Positions 48,901 through 59,671 of a stretch of 64,000 nucleotides of DNA are shown piece by piece (position 1 is the stretch's first letter; each line of letters begins with the position of its first letter). Made by a program: the position numbers and the translations under genes. A model generated the notes under the pieces. The model worked only from the letters and a program-made list of their open reading frames with translations. It had not been told where the DNA came from and did not search any database. Source of the stretch: Aulostomus chinensis (lineage: Eukaryota; Chordata; Actinopteri; Syngnathiformes; Aulostomidae); contig JBBMOA010000019.1 of assembly GCA_037954235.1 (NCBI GenBank), positions 11,192,805 through 11,256,804 of the forward strand, read 5' to 3'.

Positions 48901-51900
48901 GAAGTGCAGAGCTGAATGGGGCCAACAGCCAAACTGTGTTTTCCTCACTTAGACCATGTGCGCCAAGAGTAAGAAAGAGGAAACAAGAGTATTCAATTCC
49001 TTAACAGCTCAACGACTCTTACTGCCGTTCAAAAAGAACAAAGTAGAGAAACATTGCAGCCCAGATGGCGTTACACTGACTTCAATGATAAACTTCACGT
49101 GTGAAAGTTTGTGAGGCTTAAAACTTTATATTCAGGGCTCACTTCAACTATTTAATTTCAGCTGACAACATATAAGTTAAGATAAACATTTATTCGCCCC
49201 TCAGTGGGGAAATTGCCATATATTTCACACACTTATTCAGACACCGTTGTACAGTTTGCTGCAGCACCAGAATTTCCTTTATAAGACGGAAAAAGAACAA
49301 AACAAAAGGTAAAGTTTAGCACTACCTCTACCTCTACTGAAACTAGAGCTCACTTCCTGTTCTTTGTCTAACTGTCATTCATGGCTGTGCGTAAACATTA
49401 GAAACATGCTTCCATTAACTGACAAGCATCATCGATACAGTCCAAGTTCACAGCCTGTGGACTTTTAACAGACTGTACACAAAAAATACACACATCAATA
49501 TCGCAATAGGTAGTTGTTTTCCAAAATATGGAAAAAGAAATCAGTCTTACCTTATCCATTTTATCAGTGGGAGTGTGGCCTCGAAAGTGTCCATCTTTAA
49601 GGTCACTGTTGTTCATCTTCTCAAGGACAGGAGAGCTGATTCTCTTGATCAGGGAGGCAGTTCCAGGAATCGGTTCTTCATCCTCAGAGTCCGGTAGTGG
49701 AGTCGGACTTATATCCTCCAAGCCTGTGCTACAGGGACGGGAATTCTGCTGGCCACTTAGAGAGCCACACGTGAAGGGAGGAATAGGGGAAAGCTGCGAG
49801 GACGAGGAGGAAATCGGACTTCCCTCCATTCGCACCTCAGTGTCTGAGTCTCGCTCTGCCAGAAATGGCAACAGTTTTGTCCTTTTCTCCTTGAGGAGCA
49901 TCTCAATGCGGGAGTCCAGGCTATTGCGCTCTGGATCCAGCGTGGGGGAGCCAGGTGAAGGGCAGTGTTCTGGTGTTTGAGGAGGGGGAGTAGTTGGATG
50001 GGGTACAGGTTCCGGTGGGGGCTCAGGAATCGGAGGAGTTTCTGGTCTATCCTTAGCAGTCACAAAATCAGTAGCAGCTGCCAGAGGTGGCTGCGGTGGT
50101 CGGAGGTACTCACCCTCCCTTTGGATTGGGTGGTGGAAAGTTGGCTCTGAGGGGGGAAAAGCGGGAGGCAAAGGAGCCTGGTATGGTGAGAAAGCCGACT
50201 TGAAGTTCGGTGTAGCAGGAGGGGGTGCTGTGTAGGTGAAGGAGGGAGTGGAGGGTGGGGGTTCAGGCGGGGTGAGTTGGTGCTGTTTGAAGGAAGCCTG
50301 CTCTGACGTTGTACTGCGATACATGTTGCTGCGGTACTGAGGCCTCTCTGGTCTGCGATTGTACGCATCCTGGAACTTGCTCTCATGTCTCCGGGATTTA
50401 TAACTTCCAGAACTCTCAGGTCGGCTGGACTGGTATGCAGGTGTGGACTGCCGACTGGAGAAATTGGAGTCTTGAGAGAAGGGCGTACCTGGCTGACGTG
50501 GGGTATGAGGGGTTCCTTGAGACTGGGGCGTGTCCTGCCTTAGGCTGGAGTAGCCCGTCTCCAGGGACAGCGGCGTGGTGGAGCTGCTGGGTGGCACTGA
50601 TCCTCCCACAGCAGATACACTGCTCTCTGGAAACCTGCGGATGGGCTCGCAGGCCTTGGAGGAGAAAAACAGGATCAGGAATTATGAACATTGACAAGAC
50701 TTTCAGACTGACGAAGTCTCTTCCATAATCACTGAAAAGAAGCAATACACTTGACATTTTGCTGGAAATGCTTGAAGGTGGCAGCTGAATGCAGTTACAT
50801 TTCACAGTATGAACCTGTGAGGATCATTTTTAAACAAGGAAACTTTTTTCTTTTGCAGGCTGTGAGTGGAGTTTTACCAGTAAGGCTTCTGCCAGGGTAC
50901 GAGGAGAAACGTCTCTGGCCTCCTCTCCACCGACAGGCAAAGTCCGTGGTGTGTAGCTGCCATTCATGAGGAGCTGGAAGTACCTGAGGCGATTCTCGCC
51001 TGAGGAATCAAACATGAATGGCTCTGATGAAGCGTTTGTAAAGCAATGGTAGCAGAACTAAGAGTGGCACTTATTTAGTTTCCTTTCTTAATAAATGTCT
51101 CCAAATACGGCTGCGTAATTACTTGAAAATGAATCAAAATCAAAATATGACCTCCTAAAATGTCAAAATCATAAACTGGAGTGGGAAAAGTATTTGCTGC
51201 AGAGATGTCCTCCATTAACATTATTTTCTACAGACTACAGACTTTTATTAGGAAGAGCTCTCAACTAAAAACGCACCACAACCGTTTTAATGTCACCTAC
51301 CATGAAAAAGGAAAATAATGAAATAAAAAATGAAATTCCTACAAATAGTGCAGGTCATACGAAAATCACAGAATCAGCCAAAAAGAATCACCGTTGCTGA
51401 TTCTTCCAAAATGGCACTGGCCTATGCCAAAATAACAAGAGCCATACTAGTCAACTATTGCTGAAATATTAATAAGCAAGTTAACATCATTAGTATAGAC
51501 ATGGTCACTAAAACTTTATTTGTGGTTCATTGATGTGCATGTTAACATGCCAAAATTATCTGACAAAAATAAGCTAAACTTTTAAGAAAGACAACCATTA
51601 CGAAAAAGGATTAATAAAATGTGTGCATTTACTGATGATAATAATAGGACTTGAGCTATCAGTAAACAGTGCATATTTAATAAAAATACCACAAATTATT
51701 TTGATTTAATGAACATAGACTGCTAGTCAGTAAAATTAGCTAGGTTGAGAAGAATCAATGTCGCTGTTTTGCATCAGTAAAGAAAAAAACCCACAGTTGG
51801 GACAGTAAAGTCTTAATTGCAGAGCGTAATTTCAGTGATTAATAATTTCTAATTGAATGACTCACAGGTACAAGCTGGGGTGGGGGGGACCTGGACAGGT

Positions 51901-53497
51901 TGTTTTCTGTTTGTTTAGAGCTGAAATTAGGCACCCAGGGAGTACACAGCACCCCCAGCTCTGGGCTTGTGGGAGCAAGCTTACATTCAATGAAATTCAA
52001 TTATCCCACGTTACCAGGCAACGCACGTAAATTTAAACACGTGACTGCTGTCCTCCCCAATAATGCAAAACAAGGCATCATTTCTCCTTGACTGTTTTCG
52101 CCCATGCATCAGATAAGGAGTCTGCATTAATGTGGGTTACGCTGATTTAGCTGAATGACTGAATCACTGTTTACCTTTCGGGTCCAGCTCCACGTGGATG
52201 ATGTTTCCCATAACAGACGTGTTGTGGAGCGACTGAACGGCCACCTTGGCAGCTTTCACGCTCTCAAAAACAACTTTAGCAATCCCCAAGTGCTTCTTGT
52301 TCTTCGGATTGTAAAGGATCTCGACTTCTTCGATTTCTCCATATTTCTTGCACATATCGGTCAGAAATCCTTCCCTGATGTTGTCGTTCAGCCTGGCGAA
52401 CGTCACCTCCTTAGGAGGGACCGGGCCGATGTAACACTCGTCGATCTGGAAGAAGAATACAAGGGGTTAATGTTTCAAGGGCTTGCGGCTTAATGTTGCA
52501 CCACGTGGGGTCAGTTTTGAACAATCGTGCAAGAGTAGTTAAAGAAAATTTAAATAAAAGCATGCATCACTGTATTGGACATTATTTTAGAAGCCCATCT
52601 GGCACTCCAAATCCAGAAGATGATGGAGGGGGGTGTGTCTGGAAGTTTTGACAGGCCCCCCTTTTCCCACAAGGAAAATGCTGGCAAGCGCCTCCTGTCA
52701 GAGTTAATACCTTAAATTTGGGCACCGGTAAGTCCGTCTCTTTATACTTGGTCCAGAGACGGCCGATCCTCGGGTCTCGGACGATGTCCACCGGTGATAA
52801 CCCGGAGTCCTGCAGAGGAGGAGGAGGAGGGAGACAATGTTGTTATCCTTCCCATTCACAACTTCACTTGGCGAGAACTTGTTGCAAAGTAGGTCTGAGC
52901 ACGTCGGGTGAGATCGGGACACCCTCGTTCAAGATCCAGGATCATGTCAGTGGACAAATGACCCAGGGGAGCACAGCCACAGCGTAGCCTATCATGGAAG
53001 TCGGCTACTCGGTTACTATTGTGGTCGTCTGGCCGCGTCAGAGGCGGTTCATGCACTTACAGGCACGTTGAAAGTCTGCCCATCGTAGCGATACAGTTTG
53101 TGCTGTCCCTTCTTCAGCGCCGGGTCGATGATCAACTTGTAACTTCTCCAGTGGTGACTCCGCTTCTCCGCCGAGCCGCAGACGGGATGACTGTCCATGC
53201 CGTTCGCCAAACCTGAAACGACAGGCAAGCGACCAAGAGAGAGGAGCTAACGTGAGGCAACGATACTAAACACGGTCCCGTTACCAGCCCCCAACACTTT
53301 AAAAAGAGCCAAACGCCACAGATGCATGACTTTGGTGGTAGGGTAACCCAACCTAGAACGAAAACGGGATCTAGCGTATATCCCGAAAACAGGCATTAAG
53401 AGAGCTGGAGAAAGAGGGAAAAAAGAGCAAGCTTACTTGAACTCTGCTTTCTGCCATGGTCTTCGTTCAATTTGTTTCTCTCCCCCGGCTTGGACAT
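42911..53497 (-). CDS. setd1b: Histone H3K4 methyltransferase SETD1B (COMPASS catalytic subunit)
   Basis: There are 18 coding exons: 53497-53437, 53212-53061, 52809-52711, 52445-52175, 50999-50878, 50654-49551, 48011-47265, 47135-46962, 46860-46767, 46682-46471, 46388-46316, 46230-45856, 45778-44498, 44259-44093, 43935-43810, 43630-43511, 43301-43164 and 43084-42911. They give 1829 aa (human SETD1B about 1966). In order: HHWRSYKLIIDPALKKG; RRM at about 116-192 (SVMGNIIHVELDPKG); proline/serine-rich spacer; SSGEDMEISDDEMP; ATVDGVL..VKELKAIMKRDL; acidic-serine tracts; KRKPGRPKG AT-hook-like motif; N-SET (SEFEEMTILYDIWNEGIDEED); Win motif GCARSEG at 1610-1616, which binds WDR5; SET domain at about 1687-1806 (FARFINHSCN, EEITYDYKF); post-SET cysteines ending CLCGAENCRGTLN. 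It deposits H3K4 methylation at promoters. One intron is AT-AC. An out-of-frame upstream ATG at 53504 overlaps the start. Teleosts often carry two setd1b copies (a and b); which one this is cannot be told. Confidence 0.95.
44260..44497 (-). other. AT-AC, U12-type intron of setd1b
   Basis: The exon reading frame stops matching after NDTLWVNHP and resumes at TNIPGVKKKKRRDDG. The only junction that joins them in frame is donor /ATATCCTTTACTG (44497) to acceptor TTCCCTGCAC/ (44260). Nothing in GT-AG form works: the nearest AG acceptor gives an immediate TGA. The donor is the textbook U12 5' site. TTCCTTGAC at 44278-44270 is the U12 branch consensus, with its A 11 nt from the 3' end. The intron is 238 nt, phase 1. 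Confidence 0.9.
48121..48485. mobile_element. Dispersed AT-rich repeat in setd1b intron
   Basis: It begins ACTGTGTTCCAAATTATTATGCAAATTATATTTTTCTCTGATTTTCCTAAAT, a start shared by a frequent fish repeat that is probably a non-autonomous DNA transposon. The right end and its inverted repeat are not recognisable. Recognised by eye only. Confidence 0.5.
49165..49262. mobile_element. Retroelement tail-like fragment in setd1b intron
   Basis: GATAAACATTTATTCGCCCCTCAGTGGGGAAATT, then ACACCGTTGTACAG, resembles the teleost tail type at 4872-4975. Confidence 0.45.
51016..52174 (-). other. setd1b intron 4
   Basis: AT-rich intron sequence between the RRM exon and exon 5. No repeat or gene recognised. 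Confidence 0.5.
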
Positions 53498-54430
53498 GGT
53501 TCATCCGATCGAGAGATTTTGCTTAAATCGGTGAAAAATACGAAATCACTTCCCTTTCGCCGCTTACATTACATGATTTAGCTTGAAGAATACTGCCTCC
53601 TTTTTCAGCGAGAGCCAACACATATTGTGTGCCTGCTCTGTAGCTTCTGTCTCTCCCACAATACACCGCTAGGTTTGCCCACGTCCGATGCTAACAGCAC
53701 TTTCGTCACAAACTTGTTTCTTTCTCCGCTGGTCATTTACTAACGACACAACCTTCGGTAAAAAGTAACGCTTTTCAACGTAAAGAAAGTGAGTTTTTAT
53801 GGGCAGTTTAGAGAAGGTTTTGTGAGGGATTTGTGTTGCTAACGCCGCTAGATATGCTGTGTCGAATCTGCCGATTGCATTGACACAAGTGGCAAAAATA
53901 CACACGGGGGTAACATCCTCTTAACTGCCACTAACGAAAATAATTTGGCAGTTTCAACCTATGTTTTGTTTACATGCTCAAACATTTTGAGGCATATTTA
54001 AAAGAAAATTTGCGGAGTTCGGGTATATGACAGGTCTGACTCTTACGATACGCAGCTGAGCCAATATTTATAAGCGTTTTTAAAGTGGTTAGACCGACCT
54101 CTCAGACAAACTAGTGCCAAATCGTTGTGTGAGTCCTTGTTTTTCTGAACGATTTCACAACTCAGTAAATAAAATAATTGTAAAACCATATGTTCTCCGA
54201 TTTTTCCCCAAGTAAATATTGCAGGGCAAAGTGGGTTTTGTTTGACATTGCTTAGTGTTTTGCAGTGGTCGGGCAATTGGCTGGTTAACAGCGGCAGCGC
54301 GGCGGGCCAATCAGAGCGCAGCAGCAGAGGAGCCGTCTGCTATTAGAGGCACGGCTCAGGAGTCCTTCAACAGAGAGCAGAGAGAGGGGGCCGAGCGCTC
54401 TCGGCAGCCATTTTCCTAAAACAGGACTTA
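53498..54430. promoter_or_regulatory. Bidirectional promoter between setd1b and a plus-strand transcript
   Basis: The setd1b leader and start region occupy the left part. The right part has two opposed CCAAT boxes (ATTGG at 54276-54280, CCAAT at 54307-54311) in a GC-rich stretch, and a YY1-like GCCATTTT at 54407-54414. This arrangement suits NF-Y-driven divergent transcription. The middle (53700-54240) is AT-rich with no clear element. Confidence 0.5.
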
Positions 54431-57400
54431 ATGGCCTATATGGGTTTCCTTTGTTCCAAAAGGGATCTTACACTTGATTTCCTCATCTCTCACGGACTAT
54501 GATAAATCTATGATTGCTCCTTTTAAAGGATGGAGAAGAAGGAAGAGAATGTACTGGATGTGATACCCTCTGACATTTTGAGCCTTTTTTCCTCTGCCTG
54601 GAATCCATCTTTGTCTTAACTAGGTCATGGCACACCCATACAATACTCTTTATAAGAAACCAAAAATATTGTGAATAAACAGCTTAATGGTGTTGGAGAG
54701 TTAGAGAAAGAAAAATCACAGTTTAAGTAACCAAATGCAGATTATGGCCTTGTATGAGTAGCAATGAGTAAGTCCAGTTCTTCTATAATAATTTTTGTAA
54801 TTTAGTGTGTAAAATGAGGCATGCAGTTACTGTTATTAAAAAAAAAAAATGTTCTGTCAATGTGAGCTATTATGAATTTTTGTCTTCTGTAGTAGCCAAT
54901 ATTCAATATGTTCACTGGCATGCTGACATATGAATACAGCCAACAGTCCAGGTTATGTATTCCTCATAGGAGAGAAAGCTAGCCATAATGGCCTTTTGCT
55001 TAATACTTTCATTGAGCTGCTTGCAATTTGACTGTTGATTGATTACCCCTTCTGCTTTGATTAATGACTTTAAACACTTCCTCTCACAACAGCAAAGCTG
55101 ATGGCGTGTTGTACCCTTCCTACAAGTGTGGACACAGCTTGGGGCACAATTGGTTTGCCATTAAATTCAGTCAAAGTGTAAATGTAGGCTTGACCTTGCT
55201 CCAAGGGCATACTTAAATTTCTAGTCTCACTCATGGTACTCCTATTTTTAAGTTCCAACAAAGACTAAAAAAAAAAAAAAAAAAACTAGACCTAAGAAGA
55301 AAGGGAAAGCTTTTATGGTGAAAATATTTACCTCAGCAGGGTGAAATGAAGTTAACAGGCCTAAACGCAGGGGCAGGAGGATTGTTTTCAGCTCCATCTT
55401 CGGATCCTCTATTAATGTCACTAATAAGGGGTAGCTCTCCTGCAAAAGGAAGGAATCCATTAGCACGAAAGACAGAGCTCTTTTCAAACTTTTTTTTGAT
55501 CAGTATTGCTTCTCAGCAAGCGAATATGCATCTTCAAGCATCATCTGTGTGGGCAAATATGCAAACCATCTCTCTCTCTGTCTCTCTCTCTCCTTGAAGA
55601 CAGGATAGCAGTCAAGTAAAACCTCTTCCATGTCGACTTTTCTCACTACACCACATTAAGGAAATGTTGTTTTGAAAGGTAATGGATTTTGAGACTTTTC
55701 ACTCACTACTTTGCCTGTTTAATATGTAAATTCTCATATAGGACAAGACAACACAAACTGAGATTAATCAACACAGCTATTTTTTTTTACTTTGGTTAAG
55801 AAAATAGAACCGTATTTTGTTGATGGATGTTGTTAACTTACAGGTAGCATTCAAAACATGTAATCCAAAGTCTTAAAGGAGTCTAATTGGGGAGAAATGT
55901 TGATTTTCTCACTGCCTCCCTTAGTCCAAACCTTTTGGTGGCATGTAGGCTACACATTTCTCTGCTGCTCTCGCTTTCAAAATGGCTTCTTTACAGACAA
56001 AAGAGAGCACTGTGCTGTAAATTCTTGCTGCGCCATAACTGGGTGAGGTCCGCGCTCACTCGAGGGGGAAGAACCATTTTCCGGGAACGTTTCTCGGGTT
56101 CGTTAACACCGACTAACACGGTGCTAGTTTACGTGGGATGGGTGTATGTGCGTGTTTGAATAAGCAACGTAGGAAAAGCAGCCGTTAAAGAAAGGAAACG
56201 TTATGGTGGCGTTGGATAATCAGGTTGCTGAGCGGTCTGACTCGCCCTGGCAACGACGGTAATCCGAGAACTTTGGCCGGTTGCCATGGTAGCAGCGCGT
56301 GTTGCAGCACCCCCACACTGCCATATAAGGTCATGAGGAATCCGCTGCAGCCCTTGTTGTTTTGTACCGGGGTGAAAATAACACGACCAGAGCTCTCTGT
56401 GGGGCGACACGGCTGCTGCTGGAACAACATTTGAAGTGCCATAGGCCAGATAAAATTTACGGTTTTACGGTAAATGATTAAAACAGATACGGAGGAGTGT
56501 TTATTCGCTTGGTGTATCGTGGCGCGACATCATATAGTGCCTATTGTTCTTTCATTCTTTTTGCTTTGAGAGCACACAGACTTCGGTGTCTGTCTGGCCT
56601 GTTTTTCTTGTTATCCACTCCTATCTTGTGCTGCCAAGTGCGCACATTCCTTCATTTGCCGCAGGTCACGAGGCTGTAGATAGCCTACCATTCCTTTGCT
56701 TCATGCACCCCCACCCATCCTGCAAGAGAGACAAAACTGCGAAGAAGCTTTTATTGATGTACGTAAGGTGAAAATTTGACATTAGTTAGAGGATTTAATC
56801 CGCCTGTTGGGTTATTAATAGGGCCTTTATTATTCCCCGGTGGGTTATTGCGCCATTCAGACTGGAATATTCCACACAGATGATTGACCTATCTTCTGCT
56901 GACAGCTGTCTTATGGTGACAGTAAAAACATTTTTGACAATTGTTCTTTTTAATTGATGATAATGTGCTGTGTACGTATGGATATTTTGTGTATGGACAG
57001 GAGAGTTAGAGATCCTGTACATATCTAATGCAAGTTTGTAAGTCAAACAAGCACTATTTTTTTTACTGATTTTTTTTTTCATAGCGTGTTGTAGATGGGA
57101 CATGATGAAGGTGCCGTGGACTCCGCATAAGTCAGCCAGACAAACTGCTGCATGTCTTCTTTCTGTTTGTCTTTTTATGTTCAGCCTCCTCTGATGGATT
57201 GTTGACTAAAGCTGGCATCGTCGTCGTTTTGTACTTTCATTTTTTTAATATATCATGAACCATGCTTGCAGTCGTCTATTCAAGATATTTTTCATGCAAA
57301 TTGGTGGTACTGTATTTCTTCTATTTAAAGATTTTCCCTCTTTCTATATAGCTCTCAAATATGTGCATGTATTGTTGTGTTACTTAGTGTAAAATCCTGG

Positions 57401-57495
57401 GTGTGGTTTGTGTATTAGTCTGTTTTATTTGGTAATATAATCCTCTGTCTGTGTTTCTGAGAATTTTGAATAAATAGCATATACACATAATGTTT
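54350..57495 (+). ncRNA. Candidate setd1b-divergent long non-coding RNA
   Basis: This is inferred from promoter marks at its left end, a good terminal acceptor (TACTGATTTTTTTTTTTCATAG/ at 57084/57085) and AATAAA at 57469-57474, giving a last exon of about 57085-57495. GTAAGT at 54768 is a possible first donor (exon about 54350-54767), but internal exons are unresolved. No ORF of note lies on the plus strand. A lincRNA next to SETD1B, transcribed away from it, is known (zebrafish linc-setd1ba; human LINC01089, by recollection), with rhof beyond it as here. Confidence 0.5.
54890..55262. other. Block of homeodomain-motif-rich sequence in the lncRNA region
   Basis: It contains several ATTA/TAAT words, for example TTGATTGATTACCCC and CTTTGATTAATGAC near 55034-55070, in otherwise non-repetitive sequence. 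This resembles a conserved non-coding element. The 60-codon minus-strand ORF across it has no recognised domain. Conservation cannot be tested here. Confidence 0.3.
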
Positions 57496-57499
57496 TCTT

Positions 57500-58140
57500 G
57501 TTGTGGAAGCAGGCTGATGTAGCATATTTTTGATGGAATTACTCAGCAATTTAAATTCTTTGAAGGTCCATAAAACAGCCTGTCATGGCATATTTTAGAT
57601 GACATTATGTAATTTACAATAAAACATAATTCATGGTGCTGTTTGGCGTGGCTACAGAACCCACCTGCAAATTTATCTTATGTGTTCCTGTAATAATTAA
57701 AAAAAAAAAAAACCCTGTATAGATTCCTTTCAAAATAGACAAAAGTAAAGGGCAGTGTCAGTCTATTCTCTTAAAGGGACAGCTTGCTCAAAATTACTGC
57801 AACCCTACCCACTAGCTATACATCCTCTAACCACTGAGTATTAATATCATATACTTTTATTTCACTTTATCATGACAAAATATTCCAGATGAGACTCAGA
57901 ACCATTTGTGTTTATTTTAAGTATGCACACCAATGTTTTGCTCCACTACATGAAAGTAGAAAATTAATTGGAAAAATGGTTGACATGGCTGAAACACACT
58001 CCCCAACTTAATGTAATTGATGGTGACATAGATAAAGCAAATCTTATTGCCTCGGACGTGTGACATTCGCCGCCAAGACACCAGCTACGACCACATTTAC
58101 ACTCACTTCACTCCTGTTAGAACAGCACACACTCCTCCTC
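57500..58140. other. Intergenic sequence with diverged repeats
   Basis: AT-rich. AAAGGGACAGCTTGCTCAAAATTACTGC near 57774 resembles the common fish GGGACAGTTCACCCAAAAT-type repeat. No gene seen. Confidence 0.4.
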
Positions 58141-58141
58141 T

Positions 58142-58352
58142 CTTTATATCTATATCTATATATCTACATCTATATCTACATCTATATCTGTATATCTATA
58201 TCTATATCTACATCTACATCTATATCTATATCTACATCTATATCTACATCTATATCTGTATATCTATATCTATATCTACATCTACATCTATATCTATATC
58301 TATATCTACATCTACATCTATATCTATATCTATATCTATATCTGTATCTGTA
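58142..58352. repeat. Hexanucleotide satellite (TCTATA/TCTACA/TCTGTA)n
   Basis: About 210 bp of 6-bp units. TCTATA, TCTACA and TCTGTA alternate in a partly ordered higher-order pattern. Long ISIS- or YLYL-type ORFs across it are translations of the repeat, not genes. Confidence 0.95.
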
Positions 58353-59120
58353 TGATGTTCTCACCAAGCACATGACTTGACTGAATTAGTTTGTCACCAG
58401 ATGAGACGCCGGTGCAGTCAGTGCCCGCTAGGATGAGTTACTAGTCCGTCCTGACACCCGGCCGGTGATGTCACTGCCGTGTTCAGCCTCACAGACTGAC
58501 CAGAGACATGTGACTGACGGCATGAAGATTCCCAGTGATCACTTCAAGAAGATAATCTTCCATCTGCACGCTTAGATTCATGTAAACAAGCTCTTGAACA
58601 TTTGTTTTAGATGTTGCCCACTCAGAGACCCAATCAATTAAAATATCTATTTCTGATTAACATGACATTTATGTATGTTTTTGGTCATTCTGAATCTCAT
58701 TTTTTTTTTGGAGGGAATTATAATTTAAGTTAGAGTTTCAACAATTAATCAATAGCTGATAGAGGAAAAAGGGTTACTAAGTGTTTTTTTTTTATAAACA
58801 AAACTGTTAAACATTTGCTAAACTGTTAATTATGAGGATTTGCAGCTTTTGCGTCATTTATGTTAGGAAATGATTTGGGGCCATTCGAAATTTTGATGAG
58901 TATTTTATTGATCTGTAGATTAATTGCGACAATAATCAGCAAATGAACTGATGCTAAAAGATAAAGCAGCTTGATTGTTTGGTGCGTTCTTAAATGTTTT
59001 AATCGATAAAAAAGGCACACAGAAAAACCTGCTGAGAGAAGAGAGGTAGCTGATTCATTACATGCCACATTTGTTTGCATCAGTAACGGTTTCTGTGAAA
59101 AAGATGTAGTTAGCGCCCAC
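58353..59120. other. Intergenic sequence upstream of rhof
   Basis: No gene or recognisable element; AT-rich with short T runs. Confidence 0.4.
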
Positions 59121-59188
59121 AAACACACACACACACACACACACACGCGCACTCACAAACACACACACACTCACACACACACACACAC
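59121..59188. repeat. (CA)n microsatellite cluster
   Basis: CA tracts interrupted by CGCGCACTCACAAA and TC. It forms an inverted pair with the GT tracts at 59420-59468. Confidence 0.9.
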
Positions 59189-59250
59189 AGATGAGAGCTC
59201 ACATATTATCAGAGCATCAGCAGGCAACACGCAGGCTTGATGAGTGTCAA

Positions 59251-59271
59251 AATAAAAAAAAAAAAAAAAAA
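59251..59271. repeat. Poly-A tract
   Basis: About 20 A bases between the CA and GT microsatellites. Confidence 0.9.
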
Positions 59272-59419
59272 ACAGAACACAGAAACAACGGAGGCAGTGC
59301 TTCAGAAGAGAACCCACCCAGAAACTGAGGCACATGTAATGAAGGAAGTAGGAGCAGCCAGACTCAGCTGCTTCCTCTGAGAAGCAACTCATCACAGATG
59401 CTCTCAGTGTGCACAGACG

Positions 59420-59468
59420 GGTGTGTGTGTGTGTGTGTGTGTGTGTGCACGCGCGCGTGTGTGTGTGT
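59420..59468. repeat. (GT)n microsatellite with GCGCGC interruption
   Basis: Two GT tracts joined by a GCACGCGCGC alternating run. It lies about 200 bp upstream of the rhof ATG, so probably in its promoter or leader. Confidence 0.9.
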
Positions 59469-59631
59469 CTATGGGAGGGTGACAGGAACAGGAAGCGGTT
59501 AACAGCAGTGAGAGCTACCTGGTAAAACATGAGGCTTGTCTGTTCCTCACTCCTCCGGGTCATCAGACATGAATTTATCTTGACTGTGGAGGGAGGAACT
59601 TCATCACTGTCTGGTCTGGAACCTGTTGAGT

Positions 59632-59657
59632 TTTTTGTTGTTGTTGTTGTTGTTGTT
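59632..59657 (+). repeat. (TTG)n in the rhof leader
   Basis: About seven TTG/GTT triplets end 15 bp before the rhof ATG, so they lie in the 5' UTR if transcription starts upstream. Confidence 0.85.
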
Positions 59658-59671
59658 AAATTGGAGGCAGG

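Noticed and set aside
58142..58352. CRISPR-like regular repeat
   Set aside because: Units are 6 bp with no unique spacers, in a vertebrate genome; it is simple-sequence DNA.
58047..58380. ORFs of about 105 codons made of I-S or Y-L repeats
   Set aside because: They are translations of a hexanucleotide satellite.
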